A stretch of DNA of 64,000 nucleotides from Byssothecium circinans (GCA_010015675.1 ML977011.1:153237-217236); one strand, 5' to 3'. Counted from the first letter of the stretch, positions 24,901-37,588 are shown. Program-made: numbers and translations. Notes: generated from the letters alone by a model not told the origin.

Positions 24901-26587
24901 CCGCGGCGGTCTTCTCAGAGGTGAGGGTCGTGATGGTCTCGTCTTTGGCGTCGAGGTCGACCTTGGGAACGAGGCTGGCCTTCTCCTGCTCCCAGCCAGC
25001 GCTAGATGCCTTCAGCTCATCGAGTTCAGCGGTAGCCTTGGCGAGTGACTGCTCTGCAGTCGTTTTGTCAGAAGTGAGCGACGCAATCTCGCTCTCCTTC
25101 TCCTCAACAAGCGATTTGGGCACGACGTCATCTTTTTCGGCTTGCAAACCGGCAATCGTAGCCTCGAGCTCAGCGACCTTCTTCTCCAGCGTCTCAATCT
25201 TCTCCAAGAGCTCAGACTCGCGAGCCTTGAACTCTTCCTGGCACTCCTCCATGACGGTATTGCGCTCGGTAGCTCTAGCTTCGCGGACTTGCTGGACAAC
25301 GATGCTGACCATGTGCTCTTCGAGCGCCTTCTTTTCCGACTCTAGCGTCTCTTCACGCTCCTTGTATTCGTCCTCGATGCCGGCGATCGTGTCGTCTTGT
25401 CGCTTGACGGTGGCGTTGGCGTCTTTTAAATCTGCTTTCAGCTTTTCGAGCTGCGCTTTGTACTTCTGCTCGCGTACTTCGGGGGTGTCGTTGGCTTCCG
25501 GTGAGGGTGGCTCTGGAGCTATAAGAAGGCAGTTTGTTAGTGAAGCAACAATAAAACAGCTAAATAAAAAATGACGTGTGGTTCATGCCCAGCCCCCCGA
25601 TGCAGCCGAGAAAGGGAGACGATGCCCTCGTGGAGTTGACAGAGCCGGCACCAACGATCCGTGTTAAGATCGGCGTCAAGACCGGCGTCAAGACTCTGGC
25701 AGGGCTATCTGGGGTGTTGATACGTGCAAGCCACACGGTTACTACGTCATGTCGACTGACTCTCTCACTTACCTGTCTGTGCTGCCTCTTCATCTGGGTT
25801 TCCCTCTCCGTTTTCCCTAGGCTCGGCTGCCTTGCTAGTAGGCGTCTGCGGCGGGGTATCCACACCCGCATCCCGAGCCTCATTCTCCTCTCCATCCTTG
25901 GGGGTATTCACCGCCTCCGCATTCACAGGCGAAGTAACCGGCGAAGTGGGAGAAGGCGGTTGCTGGTTCTTCTCGCCGGCGCCGAAAAAGTAGTGGTACG
26001 CACGCCTCATACTGCTCACACGCTTGGGGGGACGTGGGCGTTGAGAGCTTGTCGACTTGCGTCCTCGTTTCTCTTCCCGTTCGCTCTCCTTTCGGGCTTC
26101 GGGACCAATGACCGTCACCGGTGTGAAGGTCTCGTCGCTGTTTCCGCGTCGATGCGAGGGGTTTCTGCTTAGGGTCTTGCGGCCGATTTTCTGAGAGCCG
26201 GCCTCGATGTCTGCGAGGATCTTCTTCTGCTCCTTGTTGGATGCACTGTAGGAGGAGAATGTACTGTCAGTGGAACGAACTCAATCATTGTTTGTAAACA
26301 AACGGGGCAGGAAGAAGCTCAGGCTTCCAAGCTAGGGAAAGAAGGTGGGCTCGAGAGGCGGTCAGAGAGCTTTCGATGATTGGAAATGATTCCAGCCTAG
26401 CTCGTAGAAAAAAATTGGGTGCCTCGCACAGATTCTTACCGGTCCTCAAAGTCGTGCAAAGACGGTCAAACGCTCAAATCCGCGCAAAGGGTGATGGAAA
26501 AACAGACGGTGAAGAGGGAAGGAGGGAAAAAGCAAATAAATCAGCAACTCACTCATAGCTCGCACGACTCCTTCCAAAGCTCGGCAT
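21986..26587 (-). CDS. Large coiled-coil protein with internal repeats, function unknown
   Basis: Exons, minus strand: 26587-26553, 26245-25773 and 25518-21986, giving 1346 residues. The N-terminal 170 residues are basic and disordered, with RPRPPKRVSSMRRAYHYFFG and Thr/Pro/Glu-rich stretches. From about residue 190 to near the end the chain is almost continuous Ala/Glu/Lys/Leu heptad coiled coil. Within it, a 38-residue unit (LKAIESEKASLQEKLDAATE...) is repeated four times in tandem, and another block (KTAELSKGDAEGLATKIADL...) occurs twice, 150 residues apart. No catalytic domain, membrane span or signal peptide is seen. Composition alone gives weak resemblance to myosin tails, SMC arms and bacterial M proteins, which is not evidence of kinship. 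A cytoskeletal, septal or vesicle-tether role is a guess. Splice joins restore a single frame (Y/D at the first, QT/AP at the second). Confidence 0.85.
22810..23260 (-). repeat. Four 114-bp tandem repeats inside the coiled-coil gene
   Basis: The string CTCCTGGAGAGAAG (plus strand) recurs at 22868, 22982 and 23096 with a variant at 23210, an exact 114-bp period or 38 codons. The copies are highly similar at the DNA level, so the duplication is recent or is kept alike by gene conversion. Confidence 0.85.
23855..24480 (-). repeat. Duplicated ~175-bp coding block, 450 bp apart
   Basis: The segments at about 23855-24030 and 24305-24480 are close to 90% identical by eye. Both begin TTCCGCGGTGAGGCTT and share TTTGAGCGCAGCATCTTTAG. 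They encode the two KTAELSKGDAEGLATKIADL-type blocks of the coiled-coil protein. Confidence 0.8.
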
Positions 26588-28357
26588 GATTACTTCAAGC
26601 ACAGCACGATCCGCAGCCAGATAGCAGCGACGAATCAAATTTGCCCCTTTTCCTGATTTTTCCAAGCGGGGGTTCCGAAAGGCAGTTAAACAGACGGGGC
26701 GAGCCGGTGAGAAGCGCTTGATTTATCTTTTATGTACGGGCTAATGGGGCAAGCACAAAAGACGCGCCGGCAGCCACACGTATTGCACTGCACATATGCA
26801 GGCCGACAGGCGAGCAAGAGAAAAGTTCGTTGTCCAACCGGCCAGGGGTGCCAATCACGCGCTTTGACGTGGCACACCGCGTCGAGGGTCGAGGAGGGTA
26901 TGGAGTCCGATATCGACGTCGCTGAGCGAATGGAAGGGATGGATTGGCGCGCCGTGTGGGTGATGGAGGGGAGCACGGCAATGGTGTGATGCGCAGGACT
27001 GATTGAGTCTTGAGAGGGAATTGGCCGATGGTGATGAAGAAGCACTCAGCGGACGTGGGATGTGGCAGCGTTTCGATGCGGTGCCAACGCGCACAACATG
27101 GTTGACATAGAACACTCGCACATTCGGGCCATCATGCCATCATTGCTATGCGAACGACCCGCAAGGATCACAAGTCCCACACTCACCGCGCCCGATTCCA
27201 AGCTACTGTACAAACTCACGACCCAATTGCTGCAGGAACACCGTTACCTTGGGCTGTCTTCCCTGGATGTTTCGTCTCAGGTACCTCGAGGCGACCCTGG
27301 ACGAACCCTCCAGTGCCCCCCACCCGCTGAGCTGGCGGCTCGAGATGAAAGGGTGATGCCAGACATGCCGGTATGGGGACCGGGGCCTGCTGCTTGCTGT
27401 TGATGCGTTGTCGGTTGGCTTTGGACGAGTGAGTGAATTGGGATGTCTGTGCAGATTGGCGAGTGGAAAGGTGACGCCGACGACAGCACCAAGACCGTTC
27501 ACCGTCGCCCTACTTTCTGTGAGGCGGGCTGTGGGCATTTGTCATCGTCATTCCAACCCTCCATCAGCAACACCAGCTCATCAATCGATCAACCGCGCGA
27601 GCCCTGCAAAATGGCACTGAGAAGTACAGTACAATTAGAGAAGAGTTACACGGAGACATGGACAGCGCACAATGCAGCAGCGGGAAGCGGTAAAAAGTCC
27701 CTGCATACTACTACCCGCCCGACGCCACCAGAAATCGCGTGTGCTGGTGCCACCTCGGACACTGTGAGCTTCAGCCACATGCACACAGTCATTCCCTGAT
27801 ACTGATAACTGCGCCGGTTGCCATAGACAACGGTGAGCGATTGTGTATGCAGTAGAATATTTGAACCAGCCTTGACGCCCAAGATTGGACTTTGCGTGTC
27901 AAGAGCCAAGACATATCACTCCCAACTCTATTAACATGCAAACACGGATGGAGGAAATAATGATGTGGAACCAAGTAGACTACACGGAAAAGACATGTTC
28001 AGACACAGGGGATATCAACGCCCACAAGTGAAAACGTTCATGTACAAGAAGCAAATCCCACCCATCCCCAACCCTTCAAAACCCGCCAAACGACACCCCC
28101 AATCCAAACTCAAGCATGCCACTAGTTATCCTCCGAGTTGGCCCTGGCCCTAGCCCTTGCTCGCACATGCAAAATCACGAGCGGTACTTGCCCATCAATG
28201 GTCGTAGACCTCATTGTAGCTTGCTGCCTGGTCGCTCGTTCCACGATTCTGTCTCGCGCGCGGTCCATGACGCGGTCTCCAGCTATAGTGACTCTGTCGC
28301 GAGCTAGGTAACAACCAAAATCAGATCAGCTTTGTATCAGGAAAGATGGAGTGGGCA
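26588..28357. other. 1.8-kb intergenic region
   Basis: The region is the promoter of the coiled-coil gene and the 3' side of the RING gene, both on the minus strand. Short overlapping ORFs exist on both strands (e.g. 26686-27121, 27203-27799), but none has a domain or a consistent intron model. Nothing further is supported. Confidence 0.5.
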
Positions 28358-29763
28358 TCAATGTTGAGATCCAAACAAACCCCTGCGTATCCTTCCCCCG
28401 AGACCCGAACTTGATTGTTGGTTTGCACCACCTTGCGCATTTGAGCCATTGTCCGTGTTATTGCCGGGTACGGCAAAGGGATGGTTGATGCTTTCGCCAG
28501 CGACGCCAAAAGCACCGGGCATTGACGATGTCGGGTCCGCGCCGGAAGAGCTAGCATTGGCATTTGCAGAAGCTCCCTCGCCCTCCTTCTTGATGCTTTT
28601 CCGACAGTGCGGGCATGTGTCGTGCTCGGACAACCACGCAGCAACACACGGGTGATGGAACCAGTGCTTGCACGGCAGTTCCGTGACTTCCTCGCCAATG
28701 GTGACTTCGTCCATGCAGATACTGCACTCTGCGCGGTGTTCTGCACCGAGCATCTCCTCCGTGACTTGTTTTCGGGGAAGAGCAGCGATATCCTGTTGTG
28801 AGGCGGGGCCGGGGGCATTGCTACTGGCAGTCTGTTCCATGAGCTGGGAAATAATCCGGTCGAGCGCTTCTTGTGAGTATACGGCGTCTCCGTGTTGCCC
28901 ACCGCTCATGGCTGCAAAAAGGCCCCTAAGAGGGTTCAGCGGCATGTCATGAGCATGTCCCACTCCACCACGGCCACCAGGAGGCTCGCCCATCATTGCG
29001 AAAAGACCGGCCATAACACTATACCAATGTTAGCACATCCTCTCTGAAGTCGACGCGGCAACCTACTTGTTTAGGTCATCCACAGGCTCTAATCGCGGAC
29101 CCGGATGGTCACCATCCCTCGGATGCAACCGCGCGTTCGATGAATATGTAAATCGATGAAAATGCGGCGCGCCCTCCTCAGCTGGTCTCGACTCTGACTG
29201 ACCATCGCCACCCTGACTCCGCTCCTGGTCCTGTTCCCGAGCTCCCTGCATCAGGTTTGTGAGGAACGACTGGAACGCGCCGATAGTGGTCAAGCCGGCA
29301 CCAGCGTCCCCAAACTGGGCCGGCGATATTGTGCGATGTATTGTAGCTTGGACGTGGAATCGGCCGGGGCCCATGGGCTGGAAGCGCATCTGACTAATGT
29401 CGTCCTCATCCGGATCATCGGTGTCTTGCCACGGGTTGTGGTCGTGAAGGGGGTGGCGACCGGGAGAGGCTTCCTCGAGTGAGGGAAGTGAGTCGTCATC
29501 ATCATCACCGCCGTGGTCGTGCTCGAAGCTGTCTCGCGGGTCGTTGCCGTCTTCAATCTGGGCGTGACGTATTAGCAAGCAGTGTAGTGGGGAGATGGCG
29601 CCGTAGGGCTGAAGATAGGAATACATACAATTTCGGTGAACTCACTCTCACACTCGGGGCATATTATACCCTTCTCGTCGCGAAACCACTCGTCATGGCA
29701 CTCGTGGCAAAACACCATCTCTCTCGGGCCCGCGGGCTGCGCGGAGTTGCTCGATTGCTCCAT
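28358..29763 (-). CDS. RING-H2 E3 ubiquitin ligase with N-terminal zinc ribbon
   Basis: Exons, minus strand: 29763-29629, 29557-29067 and 29018-28358, giving 428 residues. The N-terminus carries a zinc ribbon, CHECHDEWFRDEKGIICPEC (about 19-38). Acidic and low-complexity sequence follows, then a helical segment (FQSFLTNLMQGA). The C3H2C3 RING lies near 305-350: CSICMDEV, LPCKHWFHHPCV, then DTCPHCRKSI. This pairing of an N-terminal zinc finger with a C-terminal RING-H2 is that of the RNF115/RNF126 class of ubiquitin ligases. In that class the ribbon binds ubiquitin or client adaptors and the RING recruits the E2. All eight zinc ligands of the RING are present. A Ser/Asn/Gly-rich tail ends the protein. 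The substrate is unknown. Confidence 0.9.
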
Positions 29764-30569
29764 GGTAGCGGGGACGTGTGTAGTAGAGGTGCGGGCTCGT
29801 AGGTTGTAGGTAGTTGTAGGGCTATGGCTATGTTAGACAAATGGTAGGAGAGCGTAGGAGGAAAGAAGAGCTCACAGTGTAGTTGTGGGTGTGACTGCTC
29901 TCTCTAACTTGTTGCTCGGCGCAGCGTTGGCTAACCCGTCATGCGCCTCGCTGCGATGACCTGTGGAGCCGCTGTGGCCGTATGCAGAACACGAGACTTG
30001 TCGAAGAGGCAGAGAGTAGTACACGGCAAGTGGAGAGTAAAGGTAAGCAACTGTATGTTGCTGGCGGCGAGTTTTGTTCCTTGGATGGCGAGCTCGGGAG
30101 CGCAGGACCAGTGACGTCGCGCGATTGACCCAAAAGGCGAAAAGGGTTAGTTTTGCCGCCGCCGACGATGCCGAAGTGCCTTTGCGAATAAAAGAAAGTG
30201 AAGGTAATAGAAAACGGAGATATTGCTTTGTTTCGCTTTATCGGGCAGACATGAGACAACTGCTACTCCGACTCTACCGTTTGTTCGACACTTGTCGCTT
30301 CTGCCGAGCTTCTATGCTCTTCCATTTGCTTCTGTCATTCGACACGACTCATCCGTGGTACCTCAACGTGGTCGTCCCAAGTACCATTTCCGAGCAAACT
30401 GAAAAATGATACTAGACGGAATGGAAGCTGTGTTCTCATATGCGATCATGGAGAATGTGAATAATATACAATCTAGAGCCAAGATAGACACCCCAACGCC
30501 TATGCAAACTCATTATTACACCATGTCCAAGCAACCCTTTCTCTATCACCTCCCTCGATCACTCCGCCC
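29764..30569. other. Intergenic region upstream of the RING gene
   Basis: The region holds the RING gene promoter and the FIS1 3' UTR. The ORFs at 29939-30259 and 30074-30409 are antiparallel shadows with no domain. Nothing else is supported. Confidence 0.5.
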
Positions 30570-31144
30570 CTACCGTCTCCTCGCACCTTTGAACAGGAAG
30601 CTTCCTACAATCCCCGCCGCGACCGCAATCCCACCCACAATCGCGACACCCACCAACCCCTCCTTTGCGACCTTGTCATCAATCAGCTCCTTCAAACTAC
30701 CCGCCTGCAGATTCGCTGGCTCCAGCTCCAACAGCAGCTCATTATATCTCCGTGCCTCTGCGTAGTTTCCGAGCTTGTAGTTACCGAGCGCGAGGTAGTA
30801 GAGACATTCACGGCGACGTTCGCGCGAGTTGCGGAAAATTTCGGATAGGAGGCGGACGCCTTCTTGCTGCTCGTTGCGCGAGGTGGACTTTATAAGGCCC
30901 TGATGAAAGTCAGTATATCTGGTTGTAGAGGGGGTGGTGATGCTAAGGCATACCCATGCATAGTTGAACTTTGTTTGCAAACCGACGTATTCGCCTTCTT
31001 TCTCATACTGCGCCCGTAGGACCTGGAGTTCGTCTGGCTTGAGCGGCGACTCGACATCGGCAGCATCTACTACCAGTCAGCTTTCGTTTCCTTCTCTGTC
31101 CTCTTTGCCCTTCCTCTATACTGACATGGTAATGACGGGGACAT
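30570..31144 (-). CDS. FIS1: Mitochondrial/peroxisomal fission protein Fis1
   Basis: Exons, minus strand: 31144-31126, 31066-30954 and 30899-30570, giving 153 residues, the usual Fis1 size. The start [20 protein letters not shown] is rebuilt across a 59-nt intron: exon 1 ends in T and exon 2 begins AT, making Tyr. Two TPR-like repeats form the cytosolic bundle ([31 protein letters not shown]). The C-terminal anchor is [20 protein letters not shown] with a basic tail GARRR, typical of tail-anchored proteins of the mitochondrial and peroxisomal outer membranes. Fis1 recruits Dnm1 through Mdv1-type adaptors. The gene diverges from SPC24. Confidence 0.96.
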
Positions 31145-31473
31145 GGCGAATGCGCTCTGTCAAATGTGTCTTAGGTGTAATAATAACTGCGTCGGGGCGG
31201 CGAAGTATTCGTGTCTAGGCAGGTGTTGCACTCCAGAGGCAAGTGACTTTTCCGCGTGAGTGTGACGTACGCTGCGAACGCTGTGGCGGCAAGCTGCGGT
31301 TGCCGTGCTGCAGGGGTCGCACGGTCCACCCAAACACTGAAGTCAACATCTCGCGACTCTCCATCTCCCGCTCGGTTACTTTACACATACAACCACACGC
31401 ACACACGTAACTGCTCTCAAGCGCCTTGAAACCATTCGAAATACCCACGCAACACCGAAAAACCACCGTCAAA
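31145..31473. promoter_or_regulatory. Divergent FIS1-SPC24 promoter
   Basis: Only 329 bp separate the two start codons, so the two genes share this regulatory region. CACGCACACACG-type runs and CA repeats lie near 31390-31410. No known site is claimed. Confidence 0.5.
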
Positions 31474-32233
31474 ATGCTTCTCGACGAGGACCCCGCTTCG
31501 GTACGTACTTCACAACCTAACGCTTCTTCTCTTCACCATCACCTTAATTGATGCACATTGAATCGTCCGCACAGCACATCCCTCTCAGCCACAAGACTAA
31601 TACACCACACAGTTAATAGCCCAATGCACATCCCACTTCAAACTCGACTCGGACCGCTCCTCGCTCCTCCGCATCGGCGACAGTCTCTCCACCCTCTCCT
31701 CCTTCCGCCAACAACACCTCTCCTCCCTCCAATCCACTCTAGCGCGTCTAAACCGCACCCATCAAACCCTCTCCAGTAACCACAACCACACCCTCTCCCA
31801 ACACAACCCAACAATGCACGCCGCGGAAATCCTGCGCCTCGATACCGAGAAATTCAAAACCGCGAAACAGGCTAGTGACTTGGAGATGGAGGGCGAGAGG
31901 CTAGAGGCGGAGTTGGCAAGACTGGGCGGCGTGCTTGGGGAGTTGGAAACTGAGGGTGTGGAGGGCGGGGAGAGGGAGAGGGGGGCTGAGGATGCTACTG
32001 TGTAAGTCGTTCTTGAAGGGTGGAAGAATATGCAGGTGAGAGGCTAACAAGAGGACAGGCTCAAACTGAAGGTCTACCGTACGCTGGGCATCGACGTCGA
32101 GGCTGATTCTACCACCGGCCAATACAACAAAGCTGTCATTCGAAACGCGGCAAAAGGCGATGTGCATGTCGTCAATATCGATCCCAAATTCTCGCGACAC
32201 TTCTACACGAATTATTTTTGGCGGACTATGTAA
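31474..32233 (+). CDS. SPC24: Kinetochore protein Spc24 (Ndc80 complex)
   Basis: Exons 31474-31500, 31613-32001 and 32059-32233 give 196 residues. The first exon is only nine codons (MLLDEDPAS). The N-terminal two thirds is a helical coiled coil (SLLRIGDSLSTLSSFRQQHL, LQSTLARLNRTHQTLS, LRLDTEKFKTAKQASDLEME) that pairs with Spc25. The C-terminal globular part is VLKLKVYRTLGIDVEAD, then FSRHFYTNYFWRTM, which carries the family's YRxLGI and terminal F-x-x-xFW-type marks. Spc24/Spc25 link the Ndc80 complex to the inner kinetochore. Length and layout fit fungal Spc24. The identification rests on the C-terminal block and is good but not as certain as for FIS1. Confidence 0.88.
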
Positions 32234-32877
32234 GGTTGGCAGTCATGAGCAAGATGGTTCAGGAGCGTTTCGTATGTCTTTCTTTAGATGCGTGTGGAAG
32301 TTTGCGGTTCTTTGAAAGGGAGGTGGGATGCATAGGATATGGAGGAGATGAGATACCTTTTGCTGTTCTGGCGTTTCGGGCGCCGTGTCGCTTGCATAGG
32401 TGACGAAATGCAATTATGAATATCTGCGAGGTGCATCAAGCTATCAACAGTAACGTGGTGTATTTGTTTGTGCTGGGAATGAGTACAGAGAGAATCAAAC
32501 TCATTCTCCACTTCACTTCCCTTCCCTTCACTTCACTTTTTACTTCACTTCACTTCGGCAATCAACAAGTCAGAAAGTCCTGCAACTAGCTTTGATTAAC
32601 TATTACCAGCCATAGCCATTCCGAATGAGCCCACTGCAACCAACATACAACAGAGAAGGCATACCAGTTGACAGACATGATCGACGTCCAAAGTACAGGA
32701 GGTATGAAACATACATTGCCGTCATTCCTGGAGAGACTTCAGTCAGTAACGGTCATAGAGAGGGGACGCCGTACACATCTTCCTGAGCCGCAACGACATC
32801 GCTTCCCAAAATCGATATGTCCAGTATCTAGCCATAACGTACCTGTCAACCGTCGCATCAGCGGACATAGAGAATTT
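32234..32877. other. Convergent intergenic region with a short CACTT repeat
   Basis: The region lies between the SPC24 stop and the GYF-gene stop. It holds their 3' UTRs and a pentanucleotide-like repeat at 32509-32556. No gene is seen. Confidence 0.6.
32509..32556. repeat. Imperfect CACTT/CCCTT microsatellite
   Basis: About nine imperfect copies of a 5-nt unit (CACTT, CCCTT, TACTT) run in tandem. Confidence 0.85.
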
Positions 32878-35800
32878 CTAAATTTGATTCCGCTTTCCAC
32901 CCTTCTTCTTCGACTGAACGAATCTGAAGTTGCTGTTGGTGTTGTCAAGCGCATTTTGTTGTTGCTGGGCAGCCTGTCCGCTCTTCTTAGCAACCTCGCT
33001 CCAACCACCCCCAGACTTGTTCTCGGCGGGCGATGCCGTATTGCGCTCGTCGAACTGGCCTTTCTCAGCTAGCTTGCGGCGTCGAAGAAACTCTTCGGAG
33101 AAGTGCCGCGTATCAATGTTGTTGGTAGCTGAATGGACTGATTCGGTAATCAACTCTAAGTCGTGCGGGAATCCCATGAGCGCGCTGACGAATTCTTCCA
33201 CTACAATAGTTAGTACACCTTGACTGAGAAAGAGATAAATGGGGTTGACCTACCATTGCTGTTCTTCATGTCACCACGAAGCTCTCCTATGGCCCACTTC
33301 CTAAACTCCTCCTGCGCATTCGCCTGGGTTGCCCCCGGGCCACCTACAGTGGTGCTCCTAGTCACAGCAGGTTTCTTGGCAGCCACAGGAACAACGGTAC
33401 TGCTGGCGGAGCGAACTGTAGCTGGAGGTGCGGGAGTGGCGCCCTTTACTTTGCCACCTGATTTTACCGTAGTCCACGCGCCGCTGCCAGGGACTGCCGG
33501 AGGTGCTGCGTTCTTACTCGCAAGATCAGCGTATCTCTTGCCCGAGGCGAGAGGCTGAGGTGCGGCACTGAAGGCGTTGGCGGCTGCGGCTTGAGAGGCA
33601 GCGCGATGCTTGCGAGCCTCTTCCTCCTTTTGAATTTGCTGAAGTGTCTTCTTCGCCTGTGCACTGGATTGACCCTGGGTCTTGCCAGGGAGAGGTTTGG
33701 CCCAGACGGAAGAATTTCCGGCACCCGGGGTGATAGGAGACGCTCCACTTGCCCACGTTGAACTCGACGGTAGACCGGGTTGGACGGCCAGAGCTTGGGT
33801 TTGAGCCAGCAACTCTTGCTCAAAAGCTTCGCGACGAGCCGCAGCAGCGACAGCCTCCCGTTCAGCCGCCTTCTTAGCTTCTGCCTCCTGGATCTCTCGA
33901 AGACTCGGGCCTCGGAGCGCTTCGGCGGGTTCCTTAGCCCATGGAGCTATGGACGCGCTGGGTGTGTCAGCTGAAGGGGTCTGGGAACGAGACCTCGCTT
34001 CAGCAGCGAGCGAGTCGGCTGCGATAGGCTTCCTTTGCGCAGCCGGAGCGGGAAGGGGCGATTGAGAAGGAGGCGGAGGGAAAGGATGAATAGCAGGCTC
34101 GACTTTATTCCATGCCGATTGGGTAGATGGAGCTTGCTTGGACGCTGCTTTCTGAACTTGCTCAGTCAGCGACAAGGGCTCCGCGTATGCAGTTCCTTCT
34201 TGCTCAGTTGCCGACGCAAGTTCCGATTCCCGCTCAGTCGGCTCTGCCACCGCAGTCGAAGGGTTGCCAATCACGCCTTCTGAGGAAGGCACGGCAGCAT
34301 TATGCTGATCTAGATCCGTTTGAAGCCGAAGGTCGTGAAATTGCTGAAGACGGTCGCTTGACGCTTGGGCAGCCAATTGCTCGTTCTGCCCGATACGCTG
34401 GTGGGCATCATGTTCGGCTTGCTCTCGTTGGAGACGAGCACGATCATTGAGCATAGCGACGACGTTCTGGGTTTGGGTATTAGAATCCGGCTGCTGTTGA
34501 CTAAAGGCTTGTGGCGTAGTACCGAAAGGTTGCTGACCAGGTCGACCAAGATTGAGGCGGCCCATCATTGCCGGGACGTTTTCCTCACGGATATTTCCAA
34601 GCAAGTCCACCCCAGGACCGACAGGTCCCAATCCGGGAACAGGCGCGGCCCTATATGTATTATCCAAAAGTCCTGGCACAGATTGTCCGCCTGGAAGTGG
34701 GCCCTGCGTCGGCGAAGGCTGGTAGCCGCTTGGTGAGGTGATGCTGCCGTAGCTAGGCTGGCTATGGAGGCTGTGTGCACTCGAGTGGTGTTGGAGCTGA
34801 TGCGGCAAGATACCATGAGGTCCTATGCCCATTTGGGTCTGCTTCATTATGGCTTGCTTCTGAGCGAGATGCTCCTTTTGCTGGGCCATGAGAAATTGCT
34901 CTTCTTGCTTCCTGCGCTCCAAAGCATTCTGCTGGTCCGCGGTCAATGTCGTGCCAAAGCTTGGGAAAGAGTTCGCAAATGGTGGTTGAGCGCTGTTACT
35001 TGGACCAGCCGTAGCAGTGCCAGGCCAGGCATTTCCCGAAACAGTGGTAGCAGGTCCGTGGGGAATTCCAATTTGAGGAACGAGGAATGGCTCTCGCGAG
35101 TTTCCAATCCTACGGATCAGTTGGAGCAATGGCTCGTAGTCGACATCCTCCTGCTTCTTAACCAGTAGCTCGGGAGAGAAGAATCCGGCCTTATACCAGT
35201 CATGCATCTCCAACCCAGAGAACGGGCCTTGAACATTGCCGGAGGGGTCGCGATAGATCCAACGCATCCTGTCTGGCATCACCATTGTACGCTGCTGCTG
35301 TGGGGGAGGCTGGCTCAAGGCCGGGCTATTAATAGCGGGGTTCTGTGCCGAAGGCTGGGCCGTTCGAGTCTGATTAAGTGCAGCCATGGATAGCGAGGTG
35401 GTGAGGTTCTGCTGGCCGAGACCATCGTCAGTGTGTCCACCGGAAAAATCGTCAAACAGATTGCGAGTGTTGCGGAAAGGGCTATCAGTGTCACGCGCTG
35501 GAATGCCGCTGCCAGGAGCTTGGCTACCGAAGGCTCCACGACCAAAGGTCCCAGTCATGCTCTGTTGGCGATCGCCTTGAGAAGAACCGTCGTCAACGGA
35601 GGGTCGATGTTGCTCAGAGCGCATCTGGTCTTGCATAGCGGCCGGGAAAAGGGATCCTAGTCTACTGGTCCGGCCAATGGAGCTAGCATTGCCAGCGCCG
35701 AACAATGAGTTGTTTCCGAGCCCAGACAGACTCGGTGATTGCGCCTCTCCTAGGTTGCCAAATATGCTGTCCATTCCTCCTCCCAAACCTCGGTCTCGGA

Positions 35801-37588
35801 CTGGGGTTCCTATAGTCTGTTGCGAAGAGGGCCAAGCACTCGCACCACCCAAGCCAGGGATACCACCACCAAGTCCAGGTATGGTGGGGAACCCACGGGA
35901 GGGCCCAACGCTTGAGGTCTGGCTGCGGTCGCTAGCCGCATGTTCAAAAGCGGCAGGCGTACGTCCTAGAGGTCCAAGTCCACCGAACGGGTGGTTGTGA
36001 AGGCCAGTGCCGACTGTAGGATCAATCTGAAAGCTTCCCATGCCAGGAAATTGAGCATCTCCATCGTCGTGGTGCGGAGCTCCGTGCTCGGGGCTCTGAT
36101 ACGGATTCGTATCTGTTGGACTCATTGGCTCATGACCACCACCACGATGCGGTGTCTGATGAGTAGCATGAAAGAGTCCTGAGTCTGAAGTCATACCGAA
36201 TGCGGAAATACCAGCCTCGTCCCGCGCATCCTGACGATGAGGAGTCGCGAAAGACGAGAAACCCTGCTGACGCGATGGACTAAGATCGTCCCCGCCCCTA
36301 AGGGCTGCGCTGCCCGTTCGGACGTCATCATCGGGATAGGGATCCGTATCATTGCTAGTCGGGCGGTTGAAGCGCGCTTCGGCCCACGACTGAGTATTCG
36401 ATGGCTCCGTTTCGGTGACAGGCCGCAGACTACCCAACGAACCTTTCTCTTTCAAGCCCTTGTCAACATCCTCCATGCTTCCCTTGCTCATGAGACCTTT
36501 GAACCGACTTTCGCCGCGCACACTTCCCATTCCTGCCTTCTTGTCGGCCGAAGGGTGTGCGAAGCTCCCAAAGGCGCCCATGGGAGAGAATGCTAGTCCT
36601 TGAGTAGACGACCAGTTCGTCGCTGACGCAGCCGCGCTAAACGGTGCAGTCGTGGTGCGCTTCAAGGTCGCGAAGGGATTGGCATTTTCAGCGGAGCCCT
36701 TGTCCTTGTCACGTTCGTCTGTACCGCTGTGGTTCTGGTTCTGTTCCTTGAAGTCGGTGCGCCTCCGGGTCAGCGATGGCGGTACCACGGGACTCGAGTC
36801 GTCGCGGGAGAAGCGAGAGGCAGATGGCGAGGCCAGCGAATGTGAATTAGGGGGGAAAGGGAAGGCATCACCGGTGTCGCGACGACGATTGCCTGGGCGC
36901 GCACTGGTCGGCGATGAGAGCCCGTATGCCCCGGCCCCCGAAATTGACGACTTGCGCAGTGACACGCCCTCTCTCGGTGTGCCGTCCTTGTTCGTATTTT
37001 GAGTGGGCGGTTTCAGCGGCGAGTTGACATTGTAGGTGAACAACTAAGCGAGAAAGTCAATTAGCTAGGGACCAACACATAGGACTGTTGGAAATGGTGA
37101 TAGCGTACCTCTCGCTCGTCATCCGTCATCATGCTGAGGGTTAAAGGCACCATGCTGCCGTCCTTCTCCCAACAGAGCTCGACCCCGCTCTGACCCTCCC
37201 TGTCGTGGTCGTCCTTGCGCCCCCAGCTAGCGCTAGAAGAGCCATTGGGGATGCTGGACTCCCAGTTGCCCACGAATAGGTCTGAAAGATCATCGTTGGC
37301 CCCGTCTGAAGGTCGCTGTGTGCGAAAGAGGTTCAGCATCTGGTCCCTGGGGTAGCGGCCCTCGACCGAGCCGCCATTGCGCTGGGCGTGCGGTGGCACG
37401 TAGACACCAGAGTTTGTTGAGGGGGCATTGTTGGCGGCGCTGGCGTCTCTAGGAGCCGACTGGGCTGCTGCGGTTGAGGGGGTGGTGGCATGTGAGGGCC
37501 GGCGAAATGTTTGCGTGGCACCATTCGGGCGACGAGACCTGTTGGATTGTTGGTCAGAATAGTGTCTTGAACGGTGGTAAGAGTCCAT
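32878..37588 (-). CDS. GYF-domain protein, Smy2/GIGYF type
   Basis: Exons, minus strand: 37588-37109, 37043-33254 and 33200-32878, giving 1530 residues. Most of the chain is disordered and rich in Gly, Ser, Pro and Gln. The GYF domain lies near residues 750-810 (MRWIYRDPSGNVQGPFSGLE, MHDWYKAGFFSPELLVKK). Its W-x-Y-x(n)-GPF-x4-M-x2-W-x3-GYF-like core is intact except that the third position is GFF rather than GYF, a common variant. GYF domains bind proline-rich PPG-phi peptides; Smy2 and GIGYF proteins act in mRNA repression and ER-Golgi traffic. An R/E/A-rich helix follows (AEAKKAAEREAVAAAARREA). The C-terminal block, EEFRKWAIGELRG then EEFVSALMGFPHDLELITES, spans the last intron and is likely conserved. 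Substrates are inferred from the family only. Confidence 0.9.

Noticed and set aside
23769..25574. 601-codon plus-strand ORF rich in Ser/Ala.
   Set aside because: It is the antisense shadow of the coiled-coil gene; its composition follows from Glu/Lys/Ala codons read backwards.
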